A program made the translations under genes and the position numbers. 64,000 bases of DNA. Origin: Jilunia laotingensis (GTDB taxonomy: Bacteria > Bacteroidota > Bacteroidia > Bacteroidales > Bacteroidaceae). Below are positions 1 to 8,037 of this stretch, piece by piece (position 1 is the first letter of the stretch; each line of letters opens with the position of its first letter). The stretch is from contig NZ_JACRTF010000001.1 of assembly GCF_014385165.1 (NCBI RefSeq), positions 1,178,001 to 1,242,000 on the forward strand, given 5' to 3'. Below the pieces are notes generated by a model. The model made no database searches. It saw only the letters and a program-made list of their open reading frames with translations, and was not told where the DNA came from.

Positions 1-114
1 AAAATGAATAGGGCATCGCTCTTTTTCATGGGATAAAAATGTGTTTTTCAATGAAAAAAGCTTCTCCGGAACGGACCTTTGCAATCCAATAACAATGGAA
101 AAGCTTTAGGTGTG

Positions 115-145
115 CAAATATAAGGCTAAAAAACGATAAGTCAAA
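115..145 (-). promoter_or_regulatory. Bacteroides-type promoter reading out of the window
   Basis: Read on the minus strand, TTTG lies at 145-142 and TATATTTG at 122-115, separated by 19 bp. This is an exact match to the Bacteroides primary sigma consensus. It lies just past the hairpin that ends the HU/smalltalk unit and would start transcription near position 108 toward the left edge, so it probably serves a gene outside the window. Confidence 0.7.
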
Positions 146-153
146 ATCAAAGA

Positions 154-187
154 GAAGGGCGTACACTTTTGAAAGCGTACGTCCTTC
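154..187 (-). terminator. Hairpin terminator after smalltalk/HU unit
   Basis: Arms 154-164 and 177-187 pair over 11 bp with one mismatch around a 12-nt loop. On the minus strand the hairpin is followed by a T-rich stretch. It separates the HU/smalltalk transcript from the leftward promoter at 115-145. Confidence 0.6.
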
Positions 188-239
188 ATTCTTAAATTAC
201 CGTTTTTTTCATATCACCTATAATAAACAACCGCGTCGC

Positions 240-341
240 TTAAAGGTTCATCGCGTTACCGCCTAAGATACCCATTACAGCCGAAGCTACAGCGATAATC
301 ACTTTCAGGAGTACATCCCATACCGATTTCTTTATTGCCAT
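240..341 (-). CDS. Smalltalk family micro-protein (33 aa)
   Basis: This is a 33-codon ORF reading MAIKKSVWDVLLK... with a hydrophobic second half rich in Ala, Val, Ile and Gly, ending GGNAMNL. Sequence and position match the short 'smalltalk' proteins found after HU-like genes in Bacteroides. The start is supported by an unusually strong Shine-Dalgarno sequence, AAAGGAGG, about 9 nt upstream, notable in a genus that uses few such sites. It lies 120 bp downstream of the HU-like gene and before a terminator, so the two are probably cotranscribed. The function is unknown; one short membrane-associated helix is plausible. The amidase gene that often accompanies the pair is not in this window. Confidence 0.8.
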   Translation of the reverse strand: MAIKKSVWDVLLKVIIAVASAVMGILGGNAMNL

Positions 342-461
342 AAATCACTTACCTCCTTTCTGATTCTAAATTATAAAATATTTCCACGTTTTCTTCATAC
401 GAGTCCGATACCGATTTCGACAGACCGTCTTAGATTTCTTCTCCTATCAAATCACAGGAGG

Positions 462-920
462 CTATACAGTCGGGTCTTCTCCGTGGTCGCCCCCATCACT
501 GCCCGTCTCGGCACGGTCGAAACGAAGACATTTCACACCCGTCACCAATGAGCGAGTAGCCATGCTACGATCCGGATTGCGGGTAGATGCCGGTTGGAAG
601 CAAACGGTGAGGGAAGCTTGCGCTGCGGATACTTCATCGGATGTATCCACGCCTTTTCCCCGCGATCTCATGACCATGCGGAAAGTTCCGAAGCCGTCCA
701 ATGTCACGCTTTCCGAAGATTGCAGATGCTGCGTCATGACTGTTACCAAGTTTTCAACGGTGTTTTTCACATCACCGGGAGAAAGGGAGGAATAAGCGGA
801 TATCTCTTTGGCTATCTGCGAGATGTTGACAGTTCCCGTACGAACTACGCGGGGATGGAATAGTTGTTTTCCGTTTTTGTCTTTCAAAGAGGACTGAAAT
901 GGTTGATACAATACTGGCAT
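462..920 (-). CDS. HU-like DNA-binding protein
   Basis: The 152-aa protein has an HU/IHF-type fold in its middle: an N-terminal helical part (about residues 30-70, with VNISQIAKEIS and a helix around VENLVTVMTQHL), then SVTLDGFGTFRMVMRSRG, matching the beta-arm entry 'v.L.gfGtF..r.R'. Bacteroides carries many such HU-like (HU-HIG) paralogues besides the housekeeping HU. It presumably binds DNA as a dimer. The C-terminal 50 residues are polar and probably disordered. A TATCTTTG -7 element on the minus strand at 983-990 lies about 65 nt upstream; a clear -33 box is absent. The smalltalk ORF follows. The specific role is not known. Confidence 0.85.
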   Translation of the reverse strand: MPVLYQPFQSSLKDKNGKQLFHPRVVRTGTVNISQIAKEISAYSSLSPGDVKNTVENLVTVMTQHLQSSESVTLDGFGTFRMVMRSRGKGVDTSDEVSAAQASLTVCFQPASTRNPDRSMATRSLVTGVKCLRFDRAETGSDGGDHGEDPTV

Positions 921-982
921 AATAATACATGTTTTTTTGTGTGAATAAATCAGTTAGTTATGTCTTAAGCTTAATGACAATA

Positions 983-990
983 CAAAGATA
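983..990 (-). promoter_or_regulatory. -7 element for the HU-like gene
   Basis: The minus strand reads TATCTTTG, matching the Bacteroides -7 consensus TAnnTTTG. No good TTTG was found 19-20 bp further upstream, so the call rests on the -7 element and its location ahead of the HU-like gene. Confidence 0.45.
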
Positions 991-1102
991 CGGGTATGCG
1001 CCCATATAGCCTATCGTTTCAAAGAAAGTGCCTTAATGAGTTTATTAATTCGGTAATACAGAAAAGAATCAAGGCAGTAACCCACTCATTTCCATCGTTT
1101 TT

Positions 1103-1133
1103 TTTGCAATCTCCAATAAATCACTTATCTTTG
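1103..1133 (+). promoter_or_regulatory. Promoter for the regulator at 1664
   Basis: TTTG at 1103-1106, a 19-bp spacer, then TATCTTTG at 1126-1133: an exact Bacteroides consensus promoter. Transcription would begin near 1140, which gives the downstream gene a leader of about 520 nt. Confidence 0.7.
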
Positions 1134-1663
1134 TCTCTTGAAAGCCGAAGAGAAATGCGGCAGATTGAAACGTTTTTTGCAGACAAAAAAACTACCAACT
1201 TTATTATAAACAAAAAACATGGTTTCAATAAATCTGTTTCATGCGTGCGACGTAGGGTCGGGCGTGTGAACATATTTATTAAACCATGGGGTATTGGTAG
1301 TACCTTTTGTCTGGATAAATATGAACTCAGCGCCCGACTTCTTTTTTATGTGCGGCACACATTAGAAAGCGGACGGTCATTAATATTCAAAAGGAATGAA
1401 AAGGCCAAACAAAAAAACATTGTACAGCGTTGTAAGAACAATGTACGAACAAAGTGATCATGAAAAAATCGTGAAACCAACAGCCAGCTTGACCGGTGCG
1501 GCTTTAGGAACCAATCATTACATTGCGGAATCACTTACCGAGATTCCTTGCTATCCTTTCTCCCCCCACTTAAAGAATCTTCACCGCATGGTGAAGAAAA
1601 AGATGAGACAGCTTCTAAACCATTGCAAACAAAATACTCACAATTTAATACAATATATATCTT
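1134..1663 (+). promoter_or_regulatory. Long structured 5' leader
   Basis: This is about 520 nt between the promoter and the regulator gene. It contains a long imperfect hairpin at 1218-1288: the outer arms CATGGTTT(C)AATAAAT pair with ATTTATTAAACCATG, and the pairing continues inward with several positions that would be G-U wobbles in RNA. No T-run follows, so it is not a simple terminator. Two overlapping ORFs of 100-150 codons in this stretch resemble nothing I recognise. It may be a regulatory leader; this is an inference from structure only. Confidence 0.4.
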
Positions 1664-2452
1664 ATGGCAAACTGGCACTCAATATTGCAAATGTCGCAGA
1701 AATACGGCATTCCTGAATCCACTCTGCGTGGATGGAAATGTTTAGGTTACATCACATCGTCAACCGTAGACAATGTCGTGATGCTCGATGAAGAGGACTT
1801 GATCCGCTTTCTGGATATCAAACGGACTAAAGGAATGAAAAGCGATTCTTTAGAAAAAATGATCAAAGAAAAGGAACAGGAACGAGACATCCTCCTCTCA
1901 CAACTTGATGATAATCTTTATCTGCTAAAAACCCAGAAACTTTTTGAACCGCTTTACAAAATCATCATCAGGGAACTCGGTGGACTGATTACGGATGGTT
2001 CCGACCGTGACATATTCGTCTCCATCTCTTTGGGAGAGCCGATTGTACAAGTAGCCGAACGTCATAAAATGACGTACGACCAGGTTACGACAAGATACGG
2101 GCAAATATTCGAAGAGTTAGGGAAAAACCCAGAAAGAATCTCCACATATCGCAAGCAAGTGATGACACTGCTGTTTGGCAAATATGACACAGATTATCCT
2201 ACCAAGATCGACTTGTCACAGATTGTCAGCGAGCGGGCATGCCGCATCTTACATAAGCTGGACATAAAGACCGTACACCAACTCCTGCAATATACGTCAC
2301 AGCACGGATGGCCAGCGTTGAAACGCCTTGAAGGGATGGGAATATCGACTTATAAAGAGATAATCAACGCATTGTTTAATGCCAACTTCATCATTATCCG
2401 CAAAGATCAAAGCATCGCGTTATCACCCGAAATAGCAGCATATTTGTTGTAA
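1664..2452 (+). CDS. Predicted DNA-binding regulator with helix-turn-helix and helix-hairpin-helix-like parts
   Basis: The 262-aa protein starts with a MerR/excisionase-like helix-turn-helix (MSQKYGIPESTLRGWKCLGYI, about residues 9-30), followed by a charged coiled region (about 58-85), a middle part with a second possible helix-turn-helix (ERHKMTYDQVTTRYGQIF, about 136-155), and a C-terminal segment (about 190-245, with LHKLDIKTVHQLLQYT and LKRLEGMGISTYKEI) resembling the C-terminal domain of the RNA polymerase alpha subunit. This suggests a transcription regulator, but the family could not be named. It is monocistronic, behind a consensus promoter and a long leader, and ends before a large hairpin shared with the convergent arabinofuranosidase gene. 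Confidence 0.6.
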   Translation: MANWHSILQMSQKYGIPESTLRGWKCLGYITSSTVDNVVMLDEEDLIRFLDIKRTKGMKSDSLEKMIKEKEQERDILLSQLDDNLYLLKTQKLFEPLYKIIIRELGGLITDGSDRDIFVSISLGEPIVQVAERHKMTYDQVTTRYGQIFEELGKNPERISTYRKQVMTLLFGKYDTDYPTKIDLSQIVSERACRILHKLDIKTVHQLLQYTSQHGWPALKRLEGMGISTYKEIINALFNANFIIIRKDQSIALSPEIAAYLL

Positions 2453-2494
2453 CATATTTGTGTAGGGTGATAAAAACAGGGTCAGACACAGTGA

Positions 2495-2568
2495 AACCTA
2501 TAAGGACAATCTTTCTCTTTCGATTGAAATCGATTCCTTGCAAAAGAGAAAGATTGCGCTTATAGGTT
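2495..2568. terminator. Long inverted repeat, probable bidirectional terminator
   Basis: Arms 2495-2520 and 2543-2568 are complementary over 26 bp with a two-base mismatch; the loop holds a smaller palindrome (CGATtgaaATCG). The element sits exactly between two convergent genes. The arms are longer than in usual terminators, so it could also be a small mobile or REP-like element. Confidence 0.5.
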
Positions 2569-2603
2569 CCAGTCAAATATTATCTTCTTAACTTACCGTT
2601 TAT

Positions 2604-5129
2604 TTATAACGGGATTCGTATGATTGTGAGAGAATTGGGAGCGCATTCCAGAGGGACATTCCGCCCGTCGATCCTCATAGTAGACTCACGTCCTGATATC
2701 TTCTCGGGATTCTCAAACGAATTTTCATCATTGATGGAGTCTGATGTCAGGTCGATCCGGAGAGCTTCGCCCGCCTTTATATTCCTTCCCTTCAACGCCA
2801 ATGTGGTATTCCAAGGTTCGGTCCGTCCATTAACGAGCTTCACAACCAGTTCGTTCTTGTCATGGTCGATTCCGGCTACGGCATAGTGCTTATTGACAAT
2901 GTTATAATCATAAGCATATTTAAGCTGCCCGTCAAGGTAACACTTCCACTTATTACCGCGGATTTCGATGCGGACATCGTACCAATGGTCTTTCAGGATC
3001 GGCTCCTGGTTGCGGTAATCAAAGAGGGATACGGAACCTTTCTCGCTGATCTCCCTGAAAAGAACCGATTCGTTGGAGTGGCTGCCCATGTCGGCCATAA
3101 AATAATGGTTTTCATCCTGCATCCCGAAGATCACTCTAAAACCTTCGCTTCCTTTCGTCTTCCGGGCTTTGAGGGTGATGGTACAATCTCCCACGTTGAG
3201 GTCGTTCAGGCGGAGGAGGGCTTCGTGAGCTGCTACGGGTTGTTTTAATACACCGTTTTCAACTTTCCATTCTCCCCGCAAAGGTTTCCATTTTTCGGCA
3301 AAGTCGCTCCAATCGGTAGCATAGACCGTACGTCCGTCACTGACAACTTTCAAGTCACGGAATTCGGCTGCCGTATTCACTGTACCCAGTCCGATAAATC
3401 CTTTCGGGGAATAGGGAACAGCGGTTTGCTCACCGGTAATACGGGTCTGCACATTTACGTCCGGACGGTTTTCGGCAAAGAGCTTTACGATATGGTAATT
3501 GGAACGGCCATACGTCTGCTTATTGTCAAACACGATGAGATGTCCGCGTCCGAAATGGGCATTTTGCAGTAAGGGAGCATACGAAACCAGTTGCACCTTG
3601 TCGGCATTACGTTCCACCCCGGTGAGGAAAGCTGCCTCGGCAAGGGATGAATAAAGATTGGAACGTCCCACGGCCGCATACTCTCCGATGTAGATTTTGT
3701 AGGGAAGGTTGCGCGGCAACTTATCGTACACGTCCGCATTGTTATAGAACCAATCGGCTGTCTCGTAGTAATGCGGGTCGATTACTTCCACTTTATCCAG
3801 TGATTTCACGTCTTTGCTGAACATCAGTGCCGTGAGGACGGTCAATTGCGGGTATTTTGCCTTGATAGCCTTATGAAAACGATTGTAATTCTCGGCATAG
3901 CGGGAGAATACGTTTTCATTGCCTACCTCTATGTACTTCAACGGGAAAGGTTCGGGATGTCCGTTCTTTGCCCGTTCTGCGCCCCATTTGGTAGTCTTGG
4001 CATCTCCGATGGCGTATTCGATGGCATCGAGGGCTTCTTGTATCAGGGGTTCCAGTTCGTCTCCCTGCACATAGTCACCGTTGCGGAACAGACATGCCAT
4101 ACCTGCATTGCATACGAACATGGCATCCGAATGGATATCTTCGCAATACTGAAGGAATTCATGATATCCGAAACCATACGTACTCCGGTATCCCCATAAG
4201 TTATATTCTCCCGGGCGTTTCACGGGATCACCGATCGTTTCTTTCCATTTCACACGGTTTTCGAGCGTAAGACCTTCCACGATGCAACCGCCCGGCCAGC
4301 GGATGAATGCGGGGTGCATCTGTTCAATGGCGGTGGCGACATCTTTGCGCAACCCGTTCGGACGACCTTTGAACGTATCCTGCGGGAAAAGGGAAACATA
4401 ATCGAGCCAGATTTGTCCCTTAGGGGGGAAAATAAGGTTCAAGCTACAATCGTCTCCTGTCACGGAGGGGGTAAAAGTGGCGGTATAGCGATGCCATTGA
4501 CCATCGGCAGTGAGCTTAATCTCTTTCTGTGCTACCGTTCTTCCGCTGGAAGTGATAATTGCCACACGGCATCCGGGAGTTTCCTCGGCACGAACATAAA
4601 ATTCGAGATTGTAGTTTTTGCCTGCTTCCACAGCCATTCCCCAATAGCCTGTATTCACGGCACTGACTTCCCGATAAGCTGATTTCAAGTCCAAACGCAG
4701 TGAATGAGGAGTGGCGGAATTGAGCGGGAATTCGTCTGTAATGGTAGATGCCGCTTGCGAACCATCGGCATATTGTGTCCGCCATCCGGTCATGAAACGG
4801 TCGGGACTCCAAGGCACACGAAAACGGTTAATGGAATCATTGGAGTAGCAATGTTTGTGCGGGGCGGCTGCGAATCCATCCGCATCCAGCGTACATCCGG
4901 TGGGCAGCACACCGTCTTCGAATCCACGGTTACGAACCATTTCCGCGTACAGTCCGCCATCACCCGATCCTGATATTTCTTCAAAGAAAACTCCATAAAG
5001 CGAAGAAGGGATTTTAGCTCCGCGCTTTCCAAGGTTGATTTCCACACGGCTAACCTCTTGTGCCGATAAGGTCTGAAGAAGGAACAGACCTAAAAAGATA
5101 CTTACTAATTGTTTAATGTCTTGTCGCAT
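2604..5129 (-). CDS. GH51 alpha-L-arabinofuranosidase
   Basis: This secreted glycosidase is predicted to remove terminal arabinofuranosyl units from arabinan or arabinoxylan. From ATG at 5129 it has 841 residues: a signal peptide (about 1-23, ending LLQTLSAQ), a GH51 N-terminal region (SSLYGVFFEEIS), an inserted CBM4/9-like beta-sandwich, and the catalytic barrel with acid/base Glu in EVGNEN (about 403) and a nucleophile Glu in YIGEYA (about 481). A C-terminal concanavalin-like (LamG/DUF1080-like) domain and the usual beta-sandwich follow. An upstream in-frame start at 5153 is unlikely because it overlaps a -7 element. No SusC/SusD pair or other PUL gene is adjacent, so it appears to be a stand-alone gene. 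Confidence 0.88.
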   Translation of the reverse strand: MRQDIKQLVSIFLGLFLLQTLSAQEVSRVEINLGKRGAKIPSSLYGVFFEEISGSGDGGLYAEMVRNRGFEDGVLPTGCTLDADGFAAAPHKHCYSNDSINRFRVPWSPDRFMTGWRTQYADGSQAASTITDEFPLNSATPHSLRLDLKSAYREVSAVNTGYWGMAVEAGKNYNLEFYVRAEETPGCRVAIITSSGRTVAQKEIKLTADGQWHRYTATFTPSVTGDDCSLNLIFPPKGQIWLDYVSLFPQDTFKGRPNGLRKDVATAIEQMHPAFIRWPGGCIVEGLTLENRVKWKETIGDPVKRPGEYNLWGYRSTYGFGYHEFLQYCEDIHSDAMFVCNAGMACLFRNGDYVQGDELEPLIQEALDAIEYAIGDAKTTKWGAERAKNGHPEPFPLKYIEVGNENVFSRYAENYNRFHKAIKAKYPQLTVLTALMFSKDVKSLDKVEVIDPHYYETADWFYNNADVYDKLPRNLPYKIYIGEYAAVGRSNLYSSLAEAAFLTGVERNADKVQLVSYAPLLQNAHFGRGHLIVFDNKQTYGRSNYHIVKLFAENRPDVNVQTRITGEQTAVPYSPKGFIGLGTVNTAAEFRDLKVVSDGRTVYATDWSDFAEKWKPLRGEWKVENGVLKQPVAAHEALLRLNDLNVGDCTITLKARKTKGSEGFRVIFGMQDENHYFMADMGSHSNESVLFREISEKGSVSLFDYRNQEPILKDHWYDVRIEIRGNKWKCYLDGQLKYAYDYNIVNKHYAVAGIDHDKNELVVKLVNGRTEPWNTTLALKGRNIKAGEALRIDLTSDSINDENSFENPEKISGRESTMRIDGRNVPLECAPNSLTIIRIPL

Positions 5130-5150
5130 ACTATTTAAAATTTGAGTGCC

Positions 5151-5158
5151 CAAAGATA
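5151..5158 (-). promoter_or_regulatory. -7 element for GH51 gene
   Basis: The minus strand reads TATCTTTG. Transcription would start near 5144, inside the longest ORF, which favours the downstream ATG at 5129 as the translation start. The -33 box is weak. Confidence 0.5.
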
Positions 5159-5445
5159 CTAAAACGGTTTTGGTTTTTCCGGGTCGGAATGAAAAAAACT
5201 AATAATTCTTCAAGTAAAGGACGCTTGATGGAGGACAACTGGGGCGTATTTTTTGATATGAAAAAACGAAAATTCGGTTGCTGATCCTTTAGCAGTCCAA
5301 TCTGCTAAGTTTGGATATCCGGCATAGGGAAAAGATGCCGTTTTGTGACCGCAGGGGTGTGCGGTTTCAACCTTCTTCAGAAAAATCTCCTCCTTCTCTT
5401 TTCTTTTCCTTCCTCCACTCCGGCTCTGCCGGTATCTTTCCCCTC

Positions 5446-5524
5446 GGGGGGGGGGAACAAGAAGGGGGAGTTCTTTGCTATTCTCTTCTATGCTTTGCTA
5501 TGCTATGCTGTGCTATGCTATGTG
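5446..5524. repeat. G10 homopolymer and GCTAT pentamer tract in a gene-free stretch
   Basis: The 5160-5857 interval has no convincing gene. It holds a run of ten G at 5446-5455 and an imperfect tandem of the pentamer GCTAT/TATGC at 5488-5524. Both are the kind of tract that changes length by slippage. Short ORFs across it look like low-complexity translations rather than proteins. Confidence 0.6.
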
Positions 5525-5530
5525 TACCGG

Positions 5531-5560
5531 ATGTAACATTTTCGGGGTTAAATGTTACAT
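5531..5560. repeat. Perfect 11-bp inverted repeat
   Basis: ATGTAACATTT at 5531-5541 pairs perfectly with AAATGTTACAT at 5550-5560 around an 8-nt loop. No gene ends just before it on the plus strand. It could be a protein-binding palindrome or an isolated hairpin. Confidence 0.4.
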
Positions 5561-5857
5561 TTTGAATTTCTGTTTTCCTTCCGTTAGATACTTTTTCACT
5601 ATTTTATCGTTTGATTTTCTGCTATTTGAGAGTTCAGTGCCGTTAAGTTCTATTTCGGGAAACGAGCAATAATCAACATCTATGTGCGAAGCTTTACAAT
5701 GCTTTGTACCGAAAAGATATTACTATACAGATTACATGTTTGTCAGGCATTAAAGAGCATCATGCTGAGAATTAAAAGTTACCGCGATAGGTATTAATGA
5801 GTATTGTGATGAATATTAACGGACAGGGCGATAGATATCTATAACTGATACAACAAA

Positions 5858-5891
5858 GAAGGAGGCATGTCCCGTAAGACATCCCTCCTTC
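5858..5891 (-). terminator. Terminator of the thioredoxin operon
   Basis: Fourteen-base arms (5858-5871 and 5878-5891, one mismatch) close a 6-nt loop just downstream of the thioredoxin stop codon. On the minus strand the stem is followed by a T-rich stretch. Confidence 0.7.
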
Positions 5892-5917
5892 CACTAAGAG
5901 AAAAAATAAAATAAAAC

Positions 5918-6400
5918 CTATTTCAACAGGACATTATTCACATACTCTTTCAATTGTTCTTTCGATAACGCTCCCATACTGATCTGGGGCTTACCTTTCA
6001 TGGGTACGAACCAGATAGTCGGGATGCTCTGAATACCAAAAGCTTGTGCCAGTTCCGGCTCTTTATCGACATCTACCTTATAGACATAAATTTTCCCTGC
6101 ATATTCTTTAGACAAGTCTTCGAGCAATGGAGCCACCAGCTTGCAAGGGCCACACCAATCGGCATAGAAATCGATAATGGCCGGTTTATCACCTAGATAT
6201 TTCCATTCATTCGGATTCTTTTCATAATCCGCCACTTTTGTCAGAAACTCTGCCCGTGTCAGATGAATGGTTCCCGACTGAGCTTTATCTGTCTGCGCCG
6301 TTTCCGAAGCGGCTGCCTGTTTATTTCCGGATGTCCCATTGCAGGATGCAAATGCAAACAATCCTACAAACAGAAAGGAAAGAAGAATACTCTTTTTCAT
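5918..6400 (-). CDS. Thioredoxin-fold lipoprotein
   Basis: A 160-aa envelope protein with a lipoprotein signal peptide; the lipobox is FASC with Cys20. After a 30-residue polar linker comes a complete thioredoxin domain: ADWCGPCK (active-site cysteines 83 and 86), the IYVYKVDVDKEPELA strand-helix and the cis-Pro loop IQSIPT. It should act as a thiol oxidoreductase anchored to a membrane facing the periplasm. It is the last gene of a three-gene operon after a DUF6132 protein and a DoxX/DoxD-like membrane protein, separated from the latter by 21 bp. That context suggests disulfide or sulfur redox work in the envelope, but the partner protein is unknown. Confidence 0.9.
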   Translation of the reverse strand: MKKSILLSFLFVGLFAFASCNGTSGNKQAAASETAQTDKAQSGTIHLTRAEFLTKVADYEKNPNEWKYLGDKPAIIDFYADWCGPCKLVAPLLEDLSKEYAGKIYVYKVDVDKEPELAQAFGIQSIPTIWFVPMKGKPQISMGALSKEQLKEYVNNVLLK

Positions 6401-6421
6401 TTTTCCAGTTTTTTTAAATTA

Positions 6422-7456
6422 TTAATGTACGATCTCTTTTGTCCAGGTAATGCCGCTGATGTCAGTCAATACCAATTCGTAATTTCCCTGAGACAGACCG
6501 GATAAAACGGGATCATCGACCGTAAGTGTCGCTTTGCTTCCGAGAGGGATCACCAGACTGTGCTTTCCCGGAGCGACACGGGCTACGTACTTATTACGGA
6601 TATTAGCAACCGGGAAGGTTGCCAATTCTTCACCGTCCTTTTCCAAGATCACGTTTCCGTCCGCATCTTTCAGGCTTATACCAATAAGGAACGAACCATA
6701 CACATCGGCACCTTCCACACGATAAACATCAAATGACAGGGAGTTGTTCTCCAAACGGGCATCAGATATTTCAATTTTGGGTTTAACGGACTTGTTGTGC
6801 AACGGTCCCCAAACACCGTTATGAAATTCCTGATTGGTATACAACGTCAGGATGAAGATAGCCACCGTACCCAGCACGCTGATCCCGGCAAACCGCTTGA
6901 CTTTGACCGGAAGCTCACCGGACGTAAGCCATACCAACCAACGAGCGTTCTTTTGTAGGGAGAACTTGCGTTCAACCAGATAATCCACCGAGAACTTACC
7001 ACCACCGGACAAGAAAATGGTGAAACCTGCGGCAACACCCAATATACCGATCTGCCATTCATCCAGGCAAGTAGTGCCGAGCCATCCCGATCCAAGAAGA
7101 ATGCCGGTTGCCAGACTCAGCACGCCTATGCTCATCAGCCGGGTGAAAAACCCGAACATATAGAGCAAACCGACAATGCCCTCGACCAATGTAAAGATTA
7201 CCATAGCCCACCATAGCAAATCCGGTGTAGATACCAGATATTCAATAACCGGGCGGATGCCTATCGAGTTAGGGAGAAAATGGTTGAACTTTTCACCGAT
7301 ATACCCCGGTGCGTCCGGGAGCAACTTATTCTCGAGAACAAGCCGCCGCCAAAAAGCGGAAAAATACGTCCAACCGACTACAAGCCGCAGTGAAAGGGTA
7401 AACATGCCTGCAAGGATGTAGGCTTTGGATTGTTCTTGTTCGTTTGATGTTGCCAT
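6422..7456 (-). CDS. DoxX/DoxD-type integral membrane protein
   Basis: A 344-aa protein from ATG at 7456; an in-frame TTG nine bases earlier is less likely. The N-terminal half has about four membrane segments in the DoxX/DoxD pattern (LRLVVGWTYFSAFW, then MVIFTLVEGIVGLLYMFGFF). The C-terminal part (after about residue 210) is a periplasmic beta-rich domain resembling DoxA, so the two subunits of archaeal thiosulfate:quinone oxidoreductase appear fused. Such fusions are common in Bacteroidales and are annotated as TQO small subunit/DoxX family; thiosulfate oxidation itself is not established there. The gene lies between a DUF6132 gene and a thioredoxin lipoprotein, consistent with an envelope redox operon. 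Confidence 0.78.
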   Translation of the reverse strand: MATSNEQEQSKAYILAGMFTLSLRLVVGWTYFSAFWRRLVLENKLLPDAPGYIGEKFNHFLPNSIGIRPVIEYLVSTPDLLWWAMVIFTLVEGIVGLLYMFGFFTRLMSIGVLSLATGILLGSGWLGTTCLDEWQIGILGVAAGFTIFLSGGGKFSVDYLVERKFSLQKNARWLVWLTSGELPVKVKRFAGISVLGTVAIFILTLYTNQEFHNGVWGPLHNKSVKPKIEISDARLENNSLSFDVYRVEGADVYGSFLIGISLKDADGNVILEKDGEELATFPVANIRNKYVARVAPGKHSLVIPLGSKATLTVDDPVLSGLSQGNYELVLTDISGITWTKEIVH

Positions 7457-7468
7457 ATCATGCAATGT

Positions 7469-7684
7469 TTAATTTATCTTTTTCGATTCACTGCCTGTTT
7501 TGAACAGATTAAACAGGAGTCCGCCTATCAAAGCTCCCCAAAGGGTACTGTTTACGGGTGAAGAGGTTATGGGACAAGTACCAGTAGTACAACCCACATA
7601 CTTCCAGTACAGAAAACCTCCTATCGCTCCTATTGCAAGCCCTGCAAATGTGAGCCAATTCTTCTTGAAAAATGCTTTAACCAT
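7469..7684 (-). CDS. Small DUF6132-like membrane protein
   Basis: A 71-aa protein from ATG at 7684 (MVKAFFKKNWLTF...). It has two hydrophobic helices (LTFAGLAIGAIGGFLYW and STLWGALIGGLLFNLF) around a loop with two cysteines spaced CTTGTC. This pattern is typical of DUF6132 proteins encoded next to thioredoxin or rhodanese genes. It is the first gene of the operon, 12 bp ahead of the DoxX/DoxD gene start. The loop cysteines suggest a link to thiol or sulfur handling, but no function is known. An upstream extension to 7735 is open but adds an unlikely N-terminus. Confidence 0.7.
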   Translation of the reverse strand: MVKAFFKKNWLTFAGLAIGAIGGFLYWKYVGCTTGTCPITSSPVNSTLWGALIGGLLFNLFKTGSESKKIN

Positions 7685-7857
7685 GTTATTAACGGGTATT
7701 TTTAATGATTGCTTTCCAATAAAACAATTTTCCACTGGAAAGTTTCATTCAGATAACATTCTTTATTATTAAAAGAATAGAAAACTCCAAACGGTATGAC
7801 TTATCTTCGGCTCTTAATCGTTCAATCAACACACATCCAAAAGATAAATCTTTTATT

Positions 7858-8022
7858 TTACAGACTAGACACTTCTGTTTTATATATAAATTTTAAAATT
7901 CCATCTGAATCAAATCTAAAAGAACAGACAATACTATCTCCGAAAGGAGTATCAACCCATTTTTTCATTTTGATCTCGGCAAACAGATCATTGTCATTTA
8001 CAAATTTACCACTACCAAATTC
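7858..8022 (-). pseudogene. ORF remnant at the end of the toxin/immunity array
   Basis: An open frame of about 54 codons without a good upstream start reads ...EFGSGKFVNDND... and ...KKWVDTPFGDSIVCSF..., ending at a TAA at 7858-7860. It starts 15 bp after the stop of the small gene at 8038 and shares the AT-rich composition of the array. It may be the 3' end of another immunity gene or a frameshifted continuation of its neighbour. No family was recognised. Confidence 0.35.
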
Positions 8023-8037
8023 TCATAATCCCTTCAA

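Noticed and set aside
996..1716. Two overlapping plus-strand ORFs (153 and 106 codons) upstream of the regulator
   Set aside because: No recognisable domain or ribosome-binding site; the first starts before the consensus promoter at 1103-1133 and the second overlaps the regulator start. The stretch reads better as a leader.
5311..5672. Short plus-strand ORFs in the gap after the GH51 gene
   Set aside because: They translate low-complexity tracts (G-run, GCTAT repeat) and have no family features.
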